Source of the DNA: Comamonadaceae bacterium CD01
GTDB taxonomy: Bacteria > Pseudomonadota > Gammaproteobacteria > Burkholderiales > Burkholderiaceae_C
NCBI GenBank assembly: GCA_002894305.1
Contig: PGEI01000001.1
Coordinates: 1-64,000, forward strand
Direction: 5' to 3'
DNA: 64,000 bases
Shown here piece after piece: positions 36,278 through 45,795 of the stretch; position 1 is the first letter of the stretch; each line of letters begins with the position of its first letter. Under the pieces are notes generated by a model. The model saw only the letters and a list, made by a program, of their open reading frames with translations. It was not told the DNA's origin and searched no databases. The position numbers were made by a program, and so were the translations under genes.

Positions 36278-39200
36278 CTATACCTGCGCCGCCTCATAGA
36301 CCACGCGCACCTGGCCGTTGCCGGCCTGGGTCAGCCATGCGGCCAGCGCCGCGTCGCTGGGAAAGAAGCGGCTGGCCTCGCCCAGCTGCAGCTCGGCGCG
36401 GGCCTGGTTCTGGCCGTCCTGGCCGCACAGCAGTTGCAGGCGCACGCGCAGGCCGTGGCTGAGCGTCTCGCCGTGCTCGGTGTCCTCGCGCCGGGGCGGA
36501 AACTCCCGCACGATGGCCGCCACGTCCGGCGCCGCAGCGCCCACCTGCACCTGCAGGTAGCGGCCAAAGCGCGCACGCGCGTCGGCCAGGCTCCAGGCCT
36601 GCTGCACCTTGACGCGCAGCCCGCCGCTGAAGTGATCCAGCTGCAGCCGTCCGCTGACCACCACCGGCTGGTCGTCTTTCAGCGCGCCGGCGCAGGCCTG
36701 GGCGACGGCCTCGTCGGCCGAGGCCTCGATGGCCTGCGTGCCGTCGTCGATCTTGAACAGCAGCAGCCGCCCGCGCTGGCCATTGATGCTGCGGCTTTCG
36801 CTGACGATGCCGGCCAGCAACTGCGGTTCGCGGCTGTCCTTGAGCTCGGCCAGCGGCGTGCGCACGATGCGGCGCACCTCGTCGCGCACCTCGTCGAACA
36901 GATGGCCCGACAGGTAGAAGCCAATCGCGGTCTTCTCCTGCACCAGGCGCTCGCGCACGCCCCAGGGCGCCACCTGCGCCAGCGGCGGCTCCTGCGTGCT
37001 CGACCCCTGGGCGTCGTCGCCCATCATGTCGAACAGCCCGCCCTGGTTGGCGTTGGCCAGCTGTGCCGCGGCCCAGTCGAAGGCCATGTCCAGCGACGCA
37101 GCCAGCGCCGCGCGGTCGCGCTGCAGGCCGTCAAAGGCGCCGGCCTTGATCAACGCCTCGACGGTGCGCTTGTTGATGCGCGTGCGGTCGACGCGCACGC
37201 AGAAGTCGAACAGATTGGCAAACGGCCCCGTCTCGTGGCCGCGCGGGCCTTCGCCGCGGCCCTCGCGCGCAGCGATGATGGCCTCGATGGCCTGCTGGCC
37301 CGTGCCCTTGACCGCGCCCAGGCCATAGCGGATGACCTTGTCGGTGACCGGCTCGAAGCGGTACATGCCGCGGTTGATGTCCGGCGGCTCGAACGTCAGC
37401 CCCTCCTTGAGCGCGTCCTCGTACAACACCTTGAGCTTGTCGGTGTCGTCCATCTCCACGGTCATGTTGGCGCAGAAGAACTCGGCCGTGTAGTGCACCT
37501 TGAGCCAGCCGGTGTGGTAGGCCAGCAGCGAATAGGCGGCGGCATGCGACTTGTTGAAGCCGTAGCCGGCGAACTTCTCCATCAGGTCGAACACCTCGTC
37601 GGCCTGATCCTGCCCAATGCCCTTCCCGGCCGCGCCCTTGCGGAAGATCTCGCGGTGCTCGGCCATCTCCTCGGCCTTCTTCTTGCCCATGGCGCGGCGC
37701 AGCATGTCGGCGCCGCCCAGGCTGTAGCCGCCCAGCACCTGGGCGGTCTGCATCACCTGCTCCTGGTAGACCATGATGCCGTAGGTCTCGGCCAGCACCG
37801 GCTCGACCAGCGGGTGCGGGTACTCCACCACCTCCTTGCCGTGCTTGCGGTTGATGAAGCTGGGAATCAGATCCATCGGCCCGGGGCGGTACAGCGCGTT
37901 GAGCGCGATCAGGTCTTCCAGCCGGCTGGGACGCGCCTCTTTCAGCATGCCCTGCATGCCGCGGCTTTCAAACTGGAACACCGCCTCGGTGCGCCCCTCG
38001 GAGAACAGGCGATAGGTGGGCGCGTCATCGAGCGGGATGTTCTCGAAGGCGAAGTGCGCCTGTCCCTTGTGGCGGCGCACGATCAACTCTTTGGCGATCT
38101 CCAGGATGGTCAGCGTCGCCAGCCCCAGAAAGTCGAACTTCACCAGGCCGATGGCCTCGACGTCGTCCTTGTCGTACTGGCTCACCGCCGACTCGCTGCC
38201 CGGCTGCTGGTACAGCGGGCAAAAATCGGTCAGCTTGCCCGGCGCGATCAGCACTCCGCCGGCGTGCATGCCGATGTTGCGCGTCATGCCTTCGAGCTGC
38301 TGCGCCATCTCAATGACGGTGCGCACGTCTTCCTCGTTGCGCACCCGCTCGTACAGCTGGGGTTCCAGCTCGAGCGCGTAGTTGTTCTTGTCGCCTTCCT
38401 TCTTGACCTCGGGCGGATAGGCCAGCGTATAGGTCTGCCCAGGCTTGCCCGGCACCAGCTTGGAGATGCCGTCGCAAAAGGTGTAGCTCATGTCCATCAC
38501 CCGCCCGACGTCGCGGATCGCCGCCTTGGCGGCCATGGTGCCGAAGGTGGCGATCTGGCTGACCGCGTCCTTGCCGTACTTGTCCTTGACGTAGTCGATC
38601 ACCCGGTCGCGGTTGGCCTGGCAGAAGTCGATGTCGAAGTCGGGCATCGACACCCGCTCGGGATTGAGGAAACGCTCGAACAGCAGGTTGTATTGCAGCG
38701 GATCCAGGTCGGTGATCTTGAGCGCATACGCCACCAGCGACCCGGCGCCCGAGCCTCGCCCCGGCCCCACCGGGCAGGCGTTGTTCTTGGCCCACTGGAT
38801 GAAGTCGCCCACGATCAGGAAATAGCCCGGGAAACCCATCTTGAGAATGGTGCCCAGCTCGAACTCCAGGCGCTCTACGTAGCGCGGGCGCTGCTTCTCG
38901 CGCTCGGCCTCGTTCGGGTACAGATGCTGCAGGCGCTGCTCCAGGCCTTCATAGGAGGCAACGCGGAAATACTCGTCGATCGGCATGCCGCCGGGCGTCG
39001 GAAAGTCCGGCAGGCGCGGCTTGCCCAGCACCAGCGTGAGGTTGCAGCGGCGCGCGATCTCCACCGTGTTGGCCAGTGCCGACGGAATGTCGGCGAACAG
39101 CGCCTGCATCTGCGCACTGCTCTTGAAGTGCTGCTCGCGCGTGAAGCGGCGCACGCGCCGCGGATTGGCCAGGATCTCGCCCTCGGCAATGCATACCCGC

Positions 39201-39829
39201 GCCTCGTGCGCCTCGTAGTCCTCGGGCGCCAGGAACTGGATCGGGTGGGTTGCCACCACCGGCAACTGCAGCCGCGCGGCCAGTTGCACCACCGCGCTCA
39301 CGTGGGCCTCGTCGTCGGCGCGGCCCGCGCGCTGCAGCTCCAGGTAGAAGCGGTGCGGGAACAACTGCGCCAGGCGCAGCGCCAGCGCCGCCGCCTCCTC
39401 GTCATTGCCGCGCGCCAGCGCCTGCCCCACCGGGCCTGCCTGCGCGCCCGACAGCGCGATCAGCCCCTCGCCCAGCTCCTGCAGCCCCTGCCAGGTGCAC
39501 AGCGGCTGGCTCCGGGCGACGCCCTGGGTCCACGCGCGCGCCAACAGCTCGCACAGATTCAGGTAGCCCTGGCGGTTTTGCACCAGCAGCAGCATGCGCG
39601 CCGGCGCCTGGTCGGGTTGCACCTGCAGGTTGATCTCGGCGCCGATGACCGGCTTGACCCCCTTGCCCCGTCCCTGGCGGTAGAACTTGATCGCGCCAAA
39701 CAGGTTGTTCAGGTCGGTGATGGCCATCGCCGGCTGGCCGTCTGCGGCGGCCGCCTTGATGGCCTGGTCGATACGGACGATTCCGTCGACGACGGAAAAC
39801 TCGGAGTGCAGGCGCAAATGGACAAACAT
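36278..39829 (-). CDS. dnaE: DNA polymerase III alpha subunit
   Basis: This 1183-residue replicative polymerase core subunit of the C family has a PHP domain at the N terminus (FVHLRLHSEFSVVDG), the palm active-site PDFDIDF near residue 400 with its metal-binding aspartates, and the HhH and OB-fold regions toward the C terminus. Length is normal for betaproteobacterial DnaE. The ATG at 39829 is preferred over the 9-codon extension to 39856 because MFVHLRLHSEF is the family start. Divergent from bamD. Confidence 0.97.
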   Translation of the reverse strand: MFVHLRLHSEFSVVDGIVRIDQAIKAAAADGQPAMAITDLNNLFGAIKFYRQGRGKGVKPVIGAEINLQVQPDQAPARMLLLVQNRQGYLNLCELLARAWTQGVARSQPLCTWQGLQELGEGLIALSGAQAGPVGQALARGNDEEAAALALRLAQLFPHRFYLELQRAGRADDEAHVSAVVQLAARLQLPVVATHPIQFLAPEDYEAHEARVCIAEGEILANPRRVRRFTREQHFKSSAQMQALFADIPSALANTVEIARRCNLTLVLGKPRLPDFPTPGGMPIDEYFRVASYEGLEQRLQHLYPNEAEREKQRPRYVERLEFELGTILKMGFPGYFLIVGDFIQWAKNNACPVGPGRGSGAGSLVAYALKITDLDPLQYNLLFERFLNPERVSMPDFDIDFCQANRDRVIDYVKDKYGKDAVSQIATFGTMAAKAAIRDVGRVMDMSYTFCDGISKLVPGKPGQTYTLAYPPEVKKEGDKNNYALELEPQLYERVRNEEDVRTVIEMAQQLEGMTRNIGMHAGGVLIAPGKLTDFCPLYQQPGSESAVSQYDKDDVEAIGLVKFDFLGLATLTILEIAKELIVRRHKGQAHFAFENIPLDDAPTYRLFSEGRTEAVFQFESRGMQGMLKEARPSRLEDLIALNALYRPGPMDLIPSFINRKHGKEVVEYPHPLVEPVLAETYGIMVYQEQVMQTAQVLGGYSLGGADMLRRAMGKKKAEEMAEHREIFRKGAAGKGIGQDQADEVFDLMEKFAGYGFNKSHAAAYSLLAYHTGWLKVHYTAEFFCANMTVEMDDTDKLKVLYEDALKEGLTFEPPDINRGMYRFEPVTDKVIRYGLGAVKGTGQQAIEAIIAAREGRGEGPRGHETGPFANLFDFCVRVDRTRINKRTVEALIKAGAFDGLQRDRAALAASLDMAFDWAAAQLANANQGGLFDMMGDDAQGSSTQEPPLAQVAPWGVRERLVQEKTAIGFYLSGHLFDEVRDEVRRIVRTPLAELKDSREPQLLAGIVSESRSINGQRGRLLLFKIDDGTQAIEASADEAVAQACAGALKDDQPVVVSGRLQLDHFSGGLRVKVQQAWSLADARARFGRYLQVQVGAAAPDVAAIVREFPPRREDTEHGETLSHGLRVRLQLLCGQDGQNQARAELQLGEASRFFPSDAALAAWLTQAGNGQVRVVYEAAQV

Positions 39830-39970
39830 GGGAAGCGATTGTAGAAAGCCCGCCATGCCCGCGGCGCGACAAAACCGTCCGAGTGCCTGGGCGCTTCCTT
39901 ACAATGCGCCGTTACGCCCAGGTTTTGCGCCCTGAGCCCCACATCTCTTTTACTGCCCGCGCCCGCCGAC

Positions 39971-40768
39971 ATGCCGCGTTTTTCACCGTCTCTGATCCCT
40001 GCCCTCCTCGCCGCCAGCCTGCTGGCCGCCTGCTCCAGCACGCCCAAAGACCCAACGGCCGGCTGGAGTCCCGACAAAATCTATTCAGAGGCGCGCGACG
40101 AGCTCAACAGCGGCGCCTATGAAAAAGCCGTTCCGCTGTTCGAGAAACTCGAAGGCCGCGCCGCCGGCACGCCGCTGGCCCAACAGGCGCAACTGGAGAA
40201 GGCCTACGCGCAGTACAAGGACGGCGACCGCATCCAGGCGGTGGCGACGCTGGATCGCTTCATGAAGCTGCACCCGGCCAGCCCGGCCTACGACTACGCG
40301 CTCTACCTCAAGGGCCTGGTCAACTTCAACGACGACCTGGGGCTGTTCGCCTGGATCTCGCGCCAGGACCTGTCCGAGCGCGACCAGAAGGCGGCCAAGG
40401 AGTCGTTCGAGGCGTTTCGCGAGCTGGTCACGCGCTTTCCCGAGTCGCGCTACACGCCCGACGCGCGCCAGCGCATGACCTACATCGTCAACGCACTGGC
40501 GCAGTACGAGGTGCACGTGGCGCGCTACTACTATGAGCGCGGCGCCTACGTGGCCGCGATCAGCCGCGCGCAAAGCGCCATTGCCGACTACCAGCAGGTG
40601 CCAGCGACCGAAGAGGCGCTGGTCATCCTGGTGCGCTCCTACGACGCGCTGGGCATGACGCAGCTGCGCGACGACGCCCAGCGCGTGCTGCAGGTCTCCT
40701 ATCCCGACAGCCGTATGCTGCAAGGCGGGCTCAAGGACAAGGACAATCCCTGGTGGAAATTCTGGTAA
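39971..40768 (+). CDS. bamD: Outer membrane protein assembly factor BamD (YfiO/ComL)
   Basis: The 265-residue lipoprotein is an essential part of the BAM complex that inserts outer-membrane proteins. The N terminus shows a lipoprotein signal with lipobox LLAAC (Cys21). The mature part is a series of TPR-like helices with the family motifs SPAYDYALYLKG and the NDDLGLFAWISRQDLSERDQ loop. A -10-like TACAAT lies at 39901-39906, 65 bases before the ATG. The gene ends WWKFW, as commonly seen in Burkholderiales BamD. Confidence 0.95.
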   Translation: MPRFSPSLIPALLAASLLAACSSTPKDPTAGWSPDKIYSEARDELNSGAYEKAVPLFEKLEGRAAGTPLAQQAQLEKAYAQYKDGDRIQAVATLDRFMKLHPASPAYDYALYLKGLVNFNDDLGLFAWISRQDLSERDQKAAKESFEAFRELVTRFPESRYTPDARQRMTYIVNALAQYEVHVARYYYERGAYVAAISRAQSAIADYQQVPATEEALVILVRSYDALGMTQLRDDAQRVLQVSYPDSRMLQGGLKDKDNPWWKFW

Positions 40769-40783
40769 ACACCCCCGCCCGCC

Positions 40784-41614
40784 ATGAGCAAAGCCTTCAG
40801 GCTCACCGCCTCCACCGGCATCCACAAGGGTGACCGCAGCTACCAGCAGGATCAGGTGCTGGTGCTCCCGCACCCGCGCCACAACGGCTGCCTGCTGTGC
40901 ATCGTGGCCGACGGCATGGGTGGCAGGAGCGGCGGGCGCAAGGCCTCCGACCAGGTTCTGATGACCGCGCGCCAGCTGTTCGAGCGCTACAGCCCCGACA
41001 GCGACGACGCGGCCGCGCTGCTCAAGCTCATCGTGCAGGAGTCGCACATCGTCATCCGGCTCACCGCGCTGTCGTCCGAGCAGGAGCCGCACAGCACGAT
41101 TGCCGCCTTTCTGATCAACCCCCAGGGCGACTGCCACTGGCTGCACGCGGGCGACTCGCGCATCTACCACTTCCACAACGGCAAGCTGGTGTACCGCACG
41201 ACCGACCACTCCTACGTGCAGTCGCTGGTCGACCGCGGCGAGATCACCGAGGCGCAGGCCAACACCCACCCGCACGCCAACATCCTGGTCGGCTGCCTGG
41301 GCGCCGAGAACGACCCGCCGATCACGCCCCACCTGATCAGCCAGCTGCGCCCGGGCGACGTGCTGATGGCCTGCAGCGACGGCCTGTGGCACTACTTCTC
41401 GCCGGCCGAGCTCGCGTCGGTGCTGCACGCGCTGACGCCGCGCGAGGCCACCGAATTCCTGATCGCCAAGGCCCGCGCACGCGCGCGCGGCACCGGCGAC
41501 AACCTGTCGCTCGTCGTGGTCAAGGTCGATGCGCTGGAGCAGGCCTCGCAGCGCTTTGCCGGTTTCGACCAGGACGCGCCGCCGGCCACCACGGCGCCGG
41601 CCCCGGCGCCCTGA
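40784..41614 (+). CDS. PP2C family serine/threonine protein phosphatase
   Basis: The 276-residue PPM/PP2C-type protein has the metal-binding motifs GDRSYQQDQ, VADGMGGRSGGRKAS, HAGDSRIYHF and the late GTGDNLSLVVV, all with the expected aspartates. It probably dephosphorylates Ser/Thr phosphoproteins or type VI secretion regulators; the client is unknown. It has no membrane segment and ends in a proline and alanine rich tail. It follows bamD by 15 bases and may be co-transcribed. Confidence 0.88.
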   Translation: MSKAFRLTASTGIHKGDRSYQQDQVLVLPHPRHNGCLLCIVADGMGGRSGGRKASDQVLMTARQLFERYSPDSDDAAALLKLIVQESHIVIRLTALSSEQEPHSTIAAFLINPQGDCHWLHAGDSRIYHFHNGKLVYRTTDHSYVQSLVDRGEITEAQANTHPHANILVGCLGAENDPPITPHLISQLRPGDVLMACSDGLWHYFSPAELASVLHALTPREATEFLIAKARARARGTGDNLSLVVVKVDALEQASQRFAGFDQDAPPATTAPAPAP

Positions 41615-41643
41615 CCACCCCTCGGGCGCCTGCACCGTCGCCG

Positions 41644-42666
41644 TCAACGCCCTCGCCAGGCCTGCGCCAGCGCCTGCTGCGCCGGCGGCGCCAACACCCC
41701 CAGGCGCACGCAGCCGGGCAGGCCGAACGAGGCGCAGTCGCGCAGCTTGATGCCCTGCCCGCGCAACCGGCGCAGCGCCTGCTCCATGTCCGCCACCGGC
41801 AGGCGCGCGACGAAGAAATTGGCCAGACTGCCCTCCTGCACCTGCCAACCCAGGCCGACGCACAGCGCCAGCTGCTGCGCCTTGTAGCGCCGCAGCCGCT
41901 GCAGCGACTGCGCCAGCCAGTCCTGCGTCTGCGCCAGCACCCAGCCCGACAGCAGCGCCACGCCGTCGGCGCCCACCGGCCATGACGGCGCCAGCGCCTG
42001 CAGCGCCAGCGCCACCTCCACGGCCTGCGCCGGCGCCACCGCGTAGGCGGCGCGCACGCCGGTCAGGCCCAGCGCCTTGTTGGGCGTCCACAGCTGCCAG
42101 GCGTCGCCCGCCAACGTTGGTGCAGCTGCGTCATCCAGCACCAGCGGCGCATAGGCACAGTCAATCACGCGCAGCGCGCCCTGCGCCGTGGGTTGCCGCG
42201 TCCAGCGGGCCAGCACCGCATCCGGCATGCCCAGCGGGCTGGACGGCTGGCAGGCCCAATGCAGCGCGGGGACTCCGTCATGCTGCGCCGCAGCGGTGCA
42301 GACATCCAGCCCCCACAGCCGCGCGGCGCGCGCATAGTCGCCGTAGGCATGTGCCGGCAGCACCGCGCGACGCAGCCCAGTGCGCGCCGCATGGGCGCTG
42401 ATGCGGTGAATGAACTCACTGGCGCTTGCCGCCAGCACGATGCGCCTGGGATCCACGCCATGGAACCGCGCCAGCTGCGCGCGTAGCTGCGTGTATGCCG
42501 GGTCGGGGTAATGGCGGGGGTCGGCCGCCTGCAGCAGCTGCAGCACCTGCGGGCAGGGGCCGCAGGCGTTGGCGTTGGTCGAAAAGTCGTGCAGCGGCAC
42601 GCCCAGTGCATCGGGGCCGCCGTGCAGCGGCGCCTCGCCCGTCGCGTTTTCATGCCAGGCATCCAT
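41644..42666 (-). CDS. cobC: Threonine-phosphate decarboxylase-like aminotransferase (CobC)
   Basis: This 340-residue class I/II PLP enzyme probably makes (R)-1-amino-2-propanol phosphate, the linker used by CobD in cobalamin synthesis. Motifs include the HDFSTNANACGPCP start (conserved FSTNxNPxGP type), AYAPLVLDD, the PLP lysine in WTPNKALGLTGVRAAYAV, and the C-terminal RLPVADMEQALRRL. The start ATG is 42666, 6 bases downstream of the cobD stop, so the pair are likely one transcript. An unusual proline-free turn at ACGPCP is noted but may be tolerated. Confidence 0.86.
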   Translation of the reverse strand: MDAWHENATGEAPLHGGPDALGVPLHDFSTNANACGPCPQVLQLLQAADPRHYPDPAYTQLRAQLARFHGVDPRRIVLAASASEFIHRISAHAARTGLRRAVLPAHAYGDYARAARLWGLDVCTAAAQHDGVPALHWACQPSSPLGMPDAVLARWTRQPTAQGALRVIDCAYAPLVLDDAAAPTLAGDAWQLWTPNKALGLTGVRAAYAVAPAQAVEVALALQALAPSWPVGADGVALLSGWVLAQTQDWLAQSLQRLRRYKAQQLALCVGLGWQVQEGSLANFFVARLPVADMEQALRRLRGQGIKLRDCASFGLPGCVRLGVLAPPAQQALAQAWRGR

Positions 42667-42672
42667 GCCGTC

Positions 42673-43686
42673 CTACCTCTTGCCCATCATCCAGACCGCA
42701 AACACCAGGGCCACCGCCAGCAGCGGCAACAGCGCCCGCAGCGCCCGGCCCGCCCACAGCACCGCGCGCGCCACGTCGCCCGCCTGCGCCGGCGCGCCCT
42801 GGTCATGCAGCACATACACGCCGGGCTTGCCCAGGCGCCGGTCGAGCAGCAGCGCCATCGCCGCCATCGGCCAACCGCCGTTGGGCGACGGCGTCAGCCG
42901 CGCCTGGCAGGCCAGCGTGCGCCACGCAAAGGCCGCGCCGCCGCCAAAGCGCGCCACGGCCCACAGCAGCGCGCCGGTGATGCGCGCCGGCAGCCAGGAC
43001 AGCACGTCGTCGGCGCGCGCCGCCCATTTGCCGGCCCATTGCCAGTGGCGCCCGCCGCGCTGCCCGGGGTAGCCCCACATCGCATCGGCCGTGTTGGCCA
43101 GCCGGTACAGCGCAGCGCCGGGCAGGCCCAGCAGCGCAAACCACAGAAGCGGCGCGACGACCGAGTCGCTCAGGTTTTCGGCCAGGGTCTCTATGGCGCT
43201 CTCGCGCACCGCGGTGGCGTCCAGCTGCGCGACGTCGCGGCTGACCAGCCAGGACAGGCGCTCGCGCCCCTGCTGCAGCGATTGCGCCAGTGCAGCCTCG
43301 ACGGCCAGCACCTCGCTGCGCAGCATGCGCCAGGCCAGCAGCGGCTTGAGCAGCAGCGCCAGCACCACCGCGGCCAGCCAAGCGGGCAGCAGCGCCAGCG
43401 CCGCCGCTTGCAGCGCCGCGGCCAGCAGCATGGCCAGCGCGGCCAGCACGCACCACGCCAGCGCGCCGCGGGCCCAGGCGCCCAGGTCGCGCCCTGGCGC
43501 TGGTGCAACCGGTGCCACCCAGGCGCTGCATGCGCCCAGCGCCCGGCCCATCCAGACCACCGGGTGCAGGCGCACGGGCGGCTCGCCCCAAAGATGGTCG
43601 ACCGCCATGGCCAGCACCAGCGCCGCGCCCAGCGTGGCGGCGGCATGCCAGGGCGCGAGATGCGCCCAGATCCACGCCTGCGTCAC
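42673..43686 (-). CDS. cobD: Adenosylcobinamide-phosphate synthase (CbiB/CobD)
   Basis: The 337-residue membrane enzyme attaches the aminopropanol linker to adenosylcobyric acid. The family marks are AMAVDHLWGEPPVRLHPVVWMG near the N terminus, DATAVRESAIETLAENLSDSVVAPL in the middle, and the NTADAMWGYPG loop. There are four to five hydrophobic segments. I take the GTG at 43686 as start (VTQAWIWAHLA), which leaves 77 bases to the divergent methyltransferase gene; a later ATG is possible. Downstream cobC follows after 6 bases. Confidence 0.88.
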   Translation of the reverse strand: MTQAWIWAHLAPWHAAATLGAALVLAMAVDHLWGEPPVRLHPVVWMGRALGACSAWVAPVAPAPGRDLGAWARGALAWCVLAALAMLLAAALQAAALALLPAWLAAVVLALLLKPLLAWRMLRSEVLAVEAALAQSLQQGRERLSWLVSRDVAQLDATAVRESAIETLAENLSDSVVAPLLWFALLGLPGAALYRLANTADAMWGYPGQRGGRHWQWAGKWAARADDVLSWLPARITGALLWAVARFGGGAAFAWRTLACQARLTPSPNGGWPMAAMALLLDRRLGKPGVYVLHDQGAPAQAGDVARAVLWAGRALRALLPLLAVALVFAVWMMGKR

Positions 43687-43763
43687 CGGCGCGCCCCAGC
43701 GACGCGCGCCGGCAATGGCATGATGGCTTTTCCCATCCCCCCACGGCGCCCCGCCCACACGCC

Positions 43764-44456
43764 ATGACCACCGTGATCTCCGACGAAATCGACCTGCTTG
43801 CCCAGCTTCTGCCCGCCCCCGGCCCACGCGTGATCGAGCTGGGCTGCGGCAGCGCCCGCATGGCGCGCCAGATGCTGCAGCGCTGGCCGGACATGAGCTA
43901 CCTGGGCCTGGAGGTCGATCAGGTGCAGCACGCGCGCAACCTGCAGGACGTGCCGCCGCGCATGCGCTTCGAGGCCGCTGGCGCGCAGGACATTCCGTGT
44001 GCCGATGCGCGGTTCGACCTGGCGCTGATGCTCAAGTCGCTGCACCACGTGCCCGTGGACCTGATGGACAAGGCGCTGGCCGAGGTCGCCCGCGTGCTCG
44101 CGCCCGGCGGCTACCTGTATGTGTCCGAGCCGGTCTACGCCGGCCCGCTCAACGAGGTCGTGCGCCTGTACAACGACGAGGGCGTGGTTCGCGCTGCCGC
44201 GCAGGCGGCGCTCGACCGCGCGCTTGCCGCACCGAACAGCCTCTGGCGCGAGGCGGCGCAGCAGCGCTTTGAAACCCCGGTGAAGTTTGCCGATTTCGAC
44301 GACTTCGCCCAGCGCATGATGTACCCGAGCTTTGCCAACCACCAGATCACGCCCGCGCTGCGCGACCAGGTGGCCGCCGCCTTTGCGCCGCACTGCACGG
44401 CCAGCGGCGCGCACTTTGTGCGGCCCATGCACGTGCGTCTGCTGCAGCGCGCCTGA
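43764..44456 (+). CDS. Class I SAM-dependent methyltransferase
   Basis: The 230-residue protein has a Rossmann-type SAM site with motif I RVIELGCGSARMA, a downstream acidic residue at GLEVDQVQ, motif DARFDLALMLKSLHHVP and motif VLAPGGYLYVSEPV. This is a typical class I (UbiE/Methyltransf_11) fold; the substrate is unknown. It is the only plus-strand gene in the cobalamin region and diverges from cobD. A role in corrinoid methylation cannot be claimed because it lacks the CobA/CysG type fold. Confidence 0.8.
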   Translation: MTTVISDEIDLLAQLLPAPGPRVIELGCGSARMARQMLQRWPDMSYLGLEVDQVQHARNLQDVPPRMRFEAAGAQDIPCADARFDLALMLKSLHHVPVDLMDKALAEVARVLAPGGYLYVSEPVYAGPLNEVVRLYNDEGVVRAAAQAALDRALAAPNSLWREAAQQRFETPVKFADFDDFAQRMMYPSFANHQITPALRDQVAAAFAPHCTASGAHFVRPMHVRLLQRA

Positions 44457-44494
44457 CCCGAAGAATCCTGCGCGCGCCCATCCGGCACCGCGCC

Positions 44495-45190
44495 TCACGC
44501 CTCGCTCACCAGCCAATCGGCGCCCCGGCCCCAGGTGTCGTCGAACACCACCTGCGCCAGCGGCGCGCGCCGCGCCCAACGCTCGCGCTGCAGCATCGGC
44601 TCCTCGTAGAAGTCGTGCACCGGCCCCAGGCACAGCAGGGCCACGCAGCGCGCACCATGGGGCAATTGCAGCAATCGCCCAACTTCCTCGGGGTCGAAGA
44701 TCGACACCCAGCCCATGCCCAGGCCTTCGGCGCGCGCGGCCAGCCACAGGTTCTGGATCGCGCAGGCGACCGAGGCCAAGTCCATCTCGGGCAGCGTGCG
44801 CCGGCCGAACACATGGGCCTCGCGCCCGTCCATCAGCGCCACGGCCAGCACCTCGGCCGCGTCCATCAGCCCCTCGACCTTCAGGCGCAGAAAGCCGCTG
44901 CGCTGCGCACCCAGCGCGTCGGCCGTGCGCAGGCGTTCGGCCTCGACCAGCGCCTGCAGCTCGCAGCGCAGCGCGCGGCTGCGCACGCGGATGAAACGCC
45001 ACGGCTGCATGAAGCCCACGCTGGGCGCCAGGTGGGCCGCGGTGAGCAGCCGGGTGAGCAGCTCGTCGGGCACCGCGCCGCCGGCAAAGTGGCGCATGTC
45101 GCGCCGCTCGCCGATCACGCGGTACAGCGCCGCGCGCTCGGCCGGGCCGTAGGCGTGCGCGCCCGCAGGGCGCGCCGCGTCAACCGGCAT
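44495..45190 (-). CDS. bluB: 5,6-dimethylbenzimidazole synthase (BluB)
   Basis: The 231-residue nitroreductase-fold enzyme cuts FMN with oxygen to give 5,6-dimethylbenzimidazole, the lower ligand of cobalamin. It has RRDMRHFAGGAVPDELLTRLL, the APSVGFMQPWRFI stretch (with the serine-valine-glycine-phenylalanine motif of BluB), and the GLGMGWVSIFDPE segment. Length is typical. Its start overlaps the end of ogt by 11 bases. It supports complete, oxygen-dependent B12 synthesis in this organism. Confidence 0.94.
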   Translation of the reverse strand: MPVDAARPAGAHAYGPAERAALYRVIGERRDMRHFAGGAVPDELLTRLLTAAHLAPSVGFMQPWRFIRVRSRALRCELQALVEAERLRTADALGAQRSGFLRLKVEGLMDAAEVLAVALMDGREAHVFGRRTLPEMDLASVACAIQNLWLAARAEGLGMGWVSIFDPEEVGRLLQLPHGARCVALLCLGPVHDFYEEPMLQRERWARRAPLAQVVFDDTWGRGADWLVSEA

Positions 45191-45704
45191 AAAGCCCTTC
45201 CAGCGACTGCCCGCCTTCGAGCGCCAGCAGCGCCTCTTTGCGCGGCAGGCCGCCGCCGTAGCCGGTCAGCCGCCCGTTGCTGCCGATGACGCGGTGGCAG
45301 GGCACGACGATGCTGATCTTGTTCATGCCGTTGGCGGCCGCCACGGCGCGCGTGGCCGTGGGCTGGCCGATGTGGGCCGCCTCCTGGGCGTAGCTCCAGG
45401 TCTGGCCGTAGGGAATCTCCAGCAGCGCGCGCCATACGCGCAGCTGAAACGGCGTTCCCACCAAGTCCAGCGGCAGGTCGAACGCACGGCGCTTGCCGGC
45501 AAAGTAGGCCGCCAGCTGGTCGCGCGTGCGCGCAAGCGTCGGGCTGATGCCCGCGTGCGCCGCTCCGCGCGCGGCCTGCACCTGGGCGACCTCGCGCTCC
45601 AGGCCCTTCTGGCCGGCAAATTCCAGCAAGCACAGCCCGGTGTCCGACGCCATGGCCAGCATGTCGCCCAGCGGCGTGGGCAGATGGCAGCTCAACAGAC
45701 TCAT
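45180..45704 (-). CDS. ogt: Methylated-DNA-protein-cysteine S-methyltransferase
   Basis: The 174-residue suicide alkyltransferase repairs O6-methylguanine. The acceptor motif is VVPCHRVIG (Cys136), preceded by the DNA-binding helix and the RVWRALLEIPYGQTWSYAQ region. A GGAGG site 9 bases before ATG 45704 decides the start over the longer frame to 45854. It lies 91 bases downstream of the chelatase gene and overlaps bluB by 11 bases, an unexpected DNA repair gene within a vitamin cluster. Confidence 0.94.
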   Translation of the reverse strand: MSLLSCHLPTPLGDMLAMASDTGLCLLEFAGQKGLEREVAQVQAARGAAHAGISPTLARTRDQLAAYFAGKRRAFDLPLDLVGTPFQLRVWRALLEIPYGQTWSYAQEAAHIGQPTATRAVAAANGMNKISIVVPCHRVIGSNGRLTGYGGGLPRKEALLALEGGQSLEGLYAG

Positions 45705-45795
45705 CGGTAATACCTCCATGCAATAGCGCCCCTTGACTACGAGCGCGTCCAGACCAGCATACGCCAGTTGCACCGCGGTCGCACCCATTTCCCGG

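Noticed and set aside
43764-44456. Methyltransferase as a corrin-ring methylase
   Set aside because: It has a class I Rossmann fold, whereas precorrin methylases use the class III CobA/CbiF fold; location alone does not support it.
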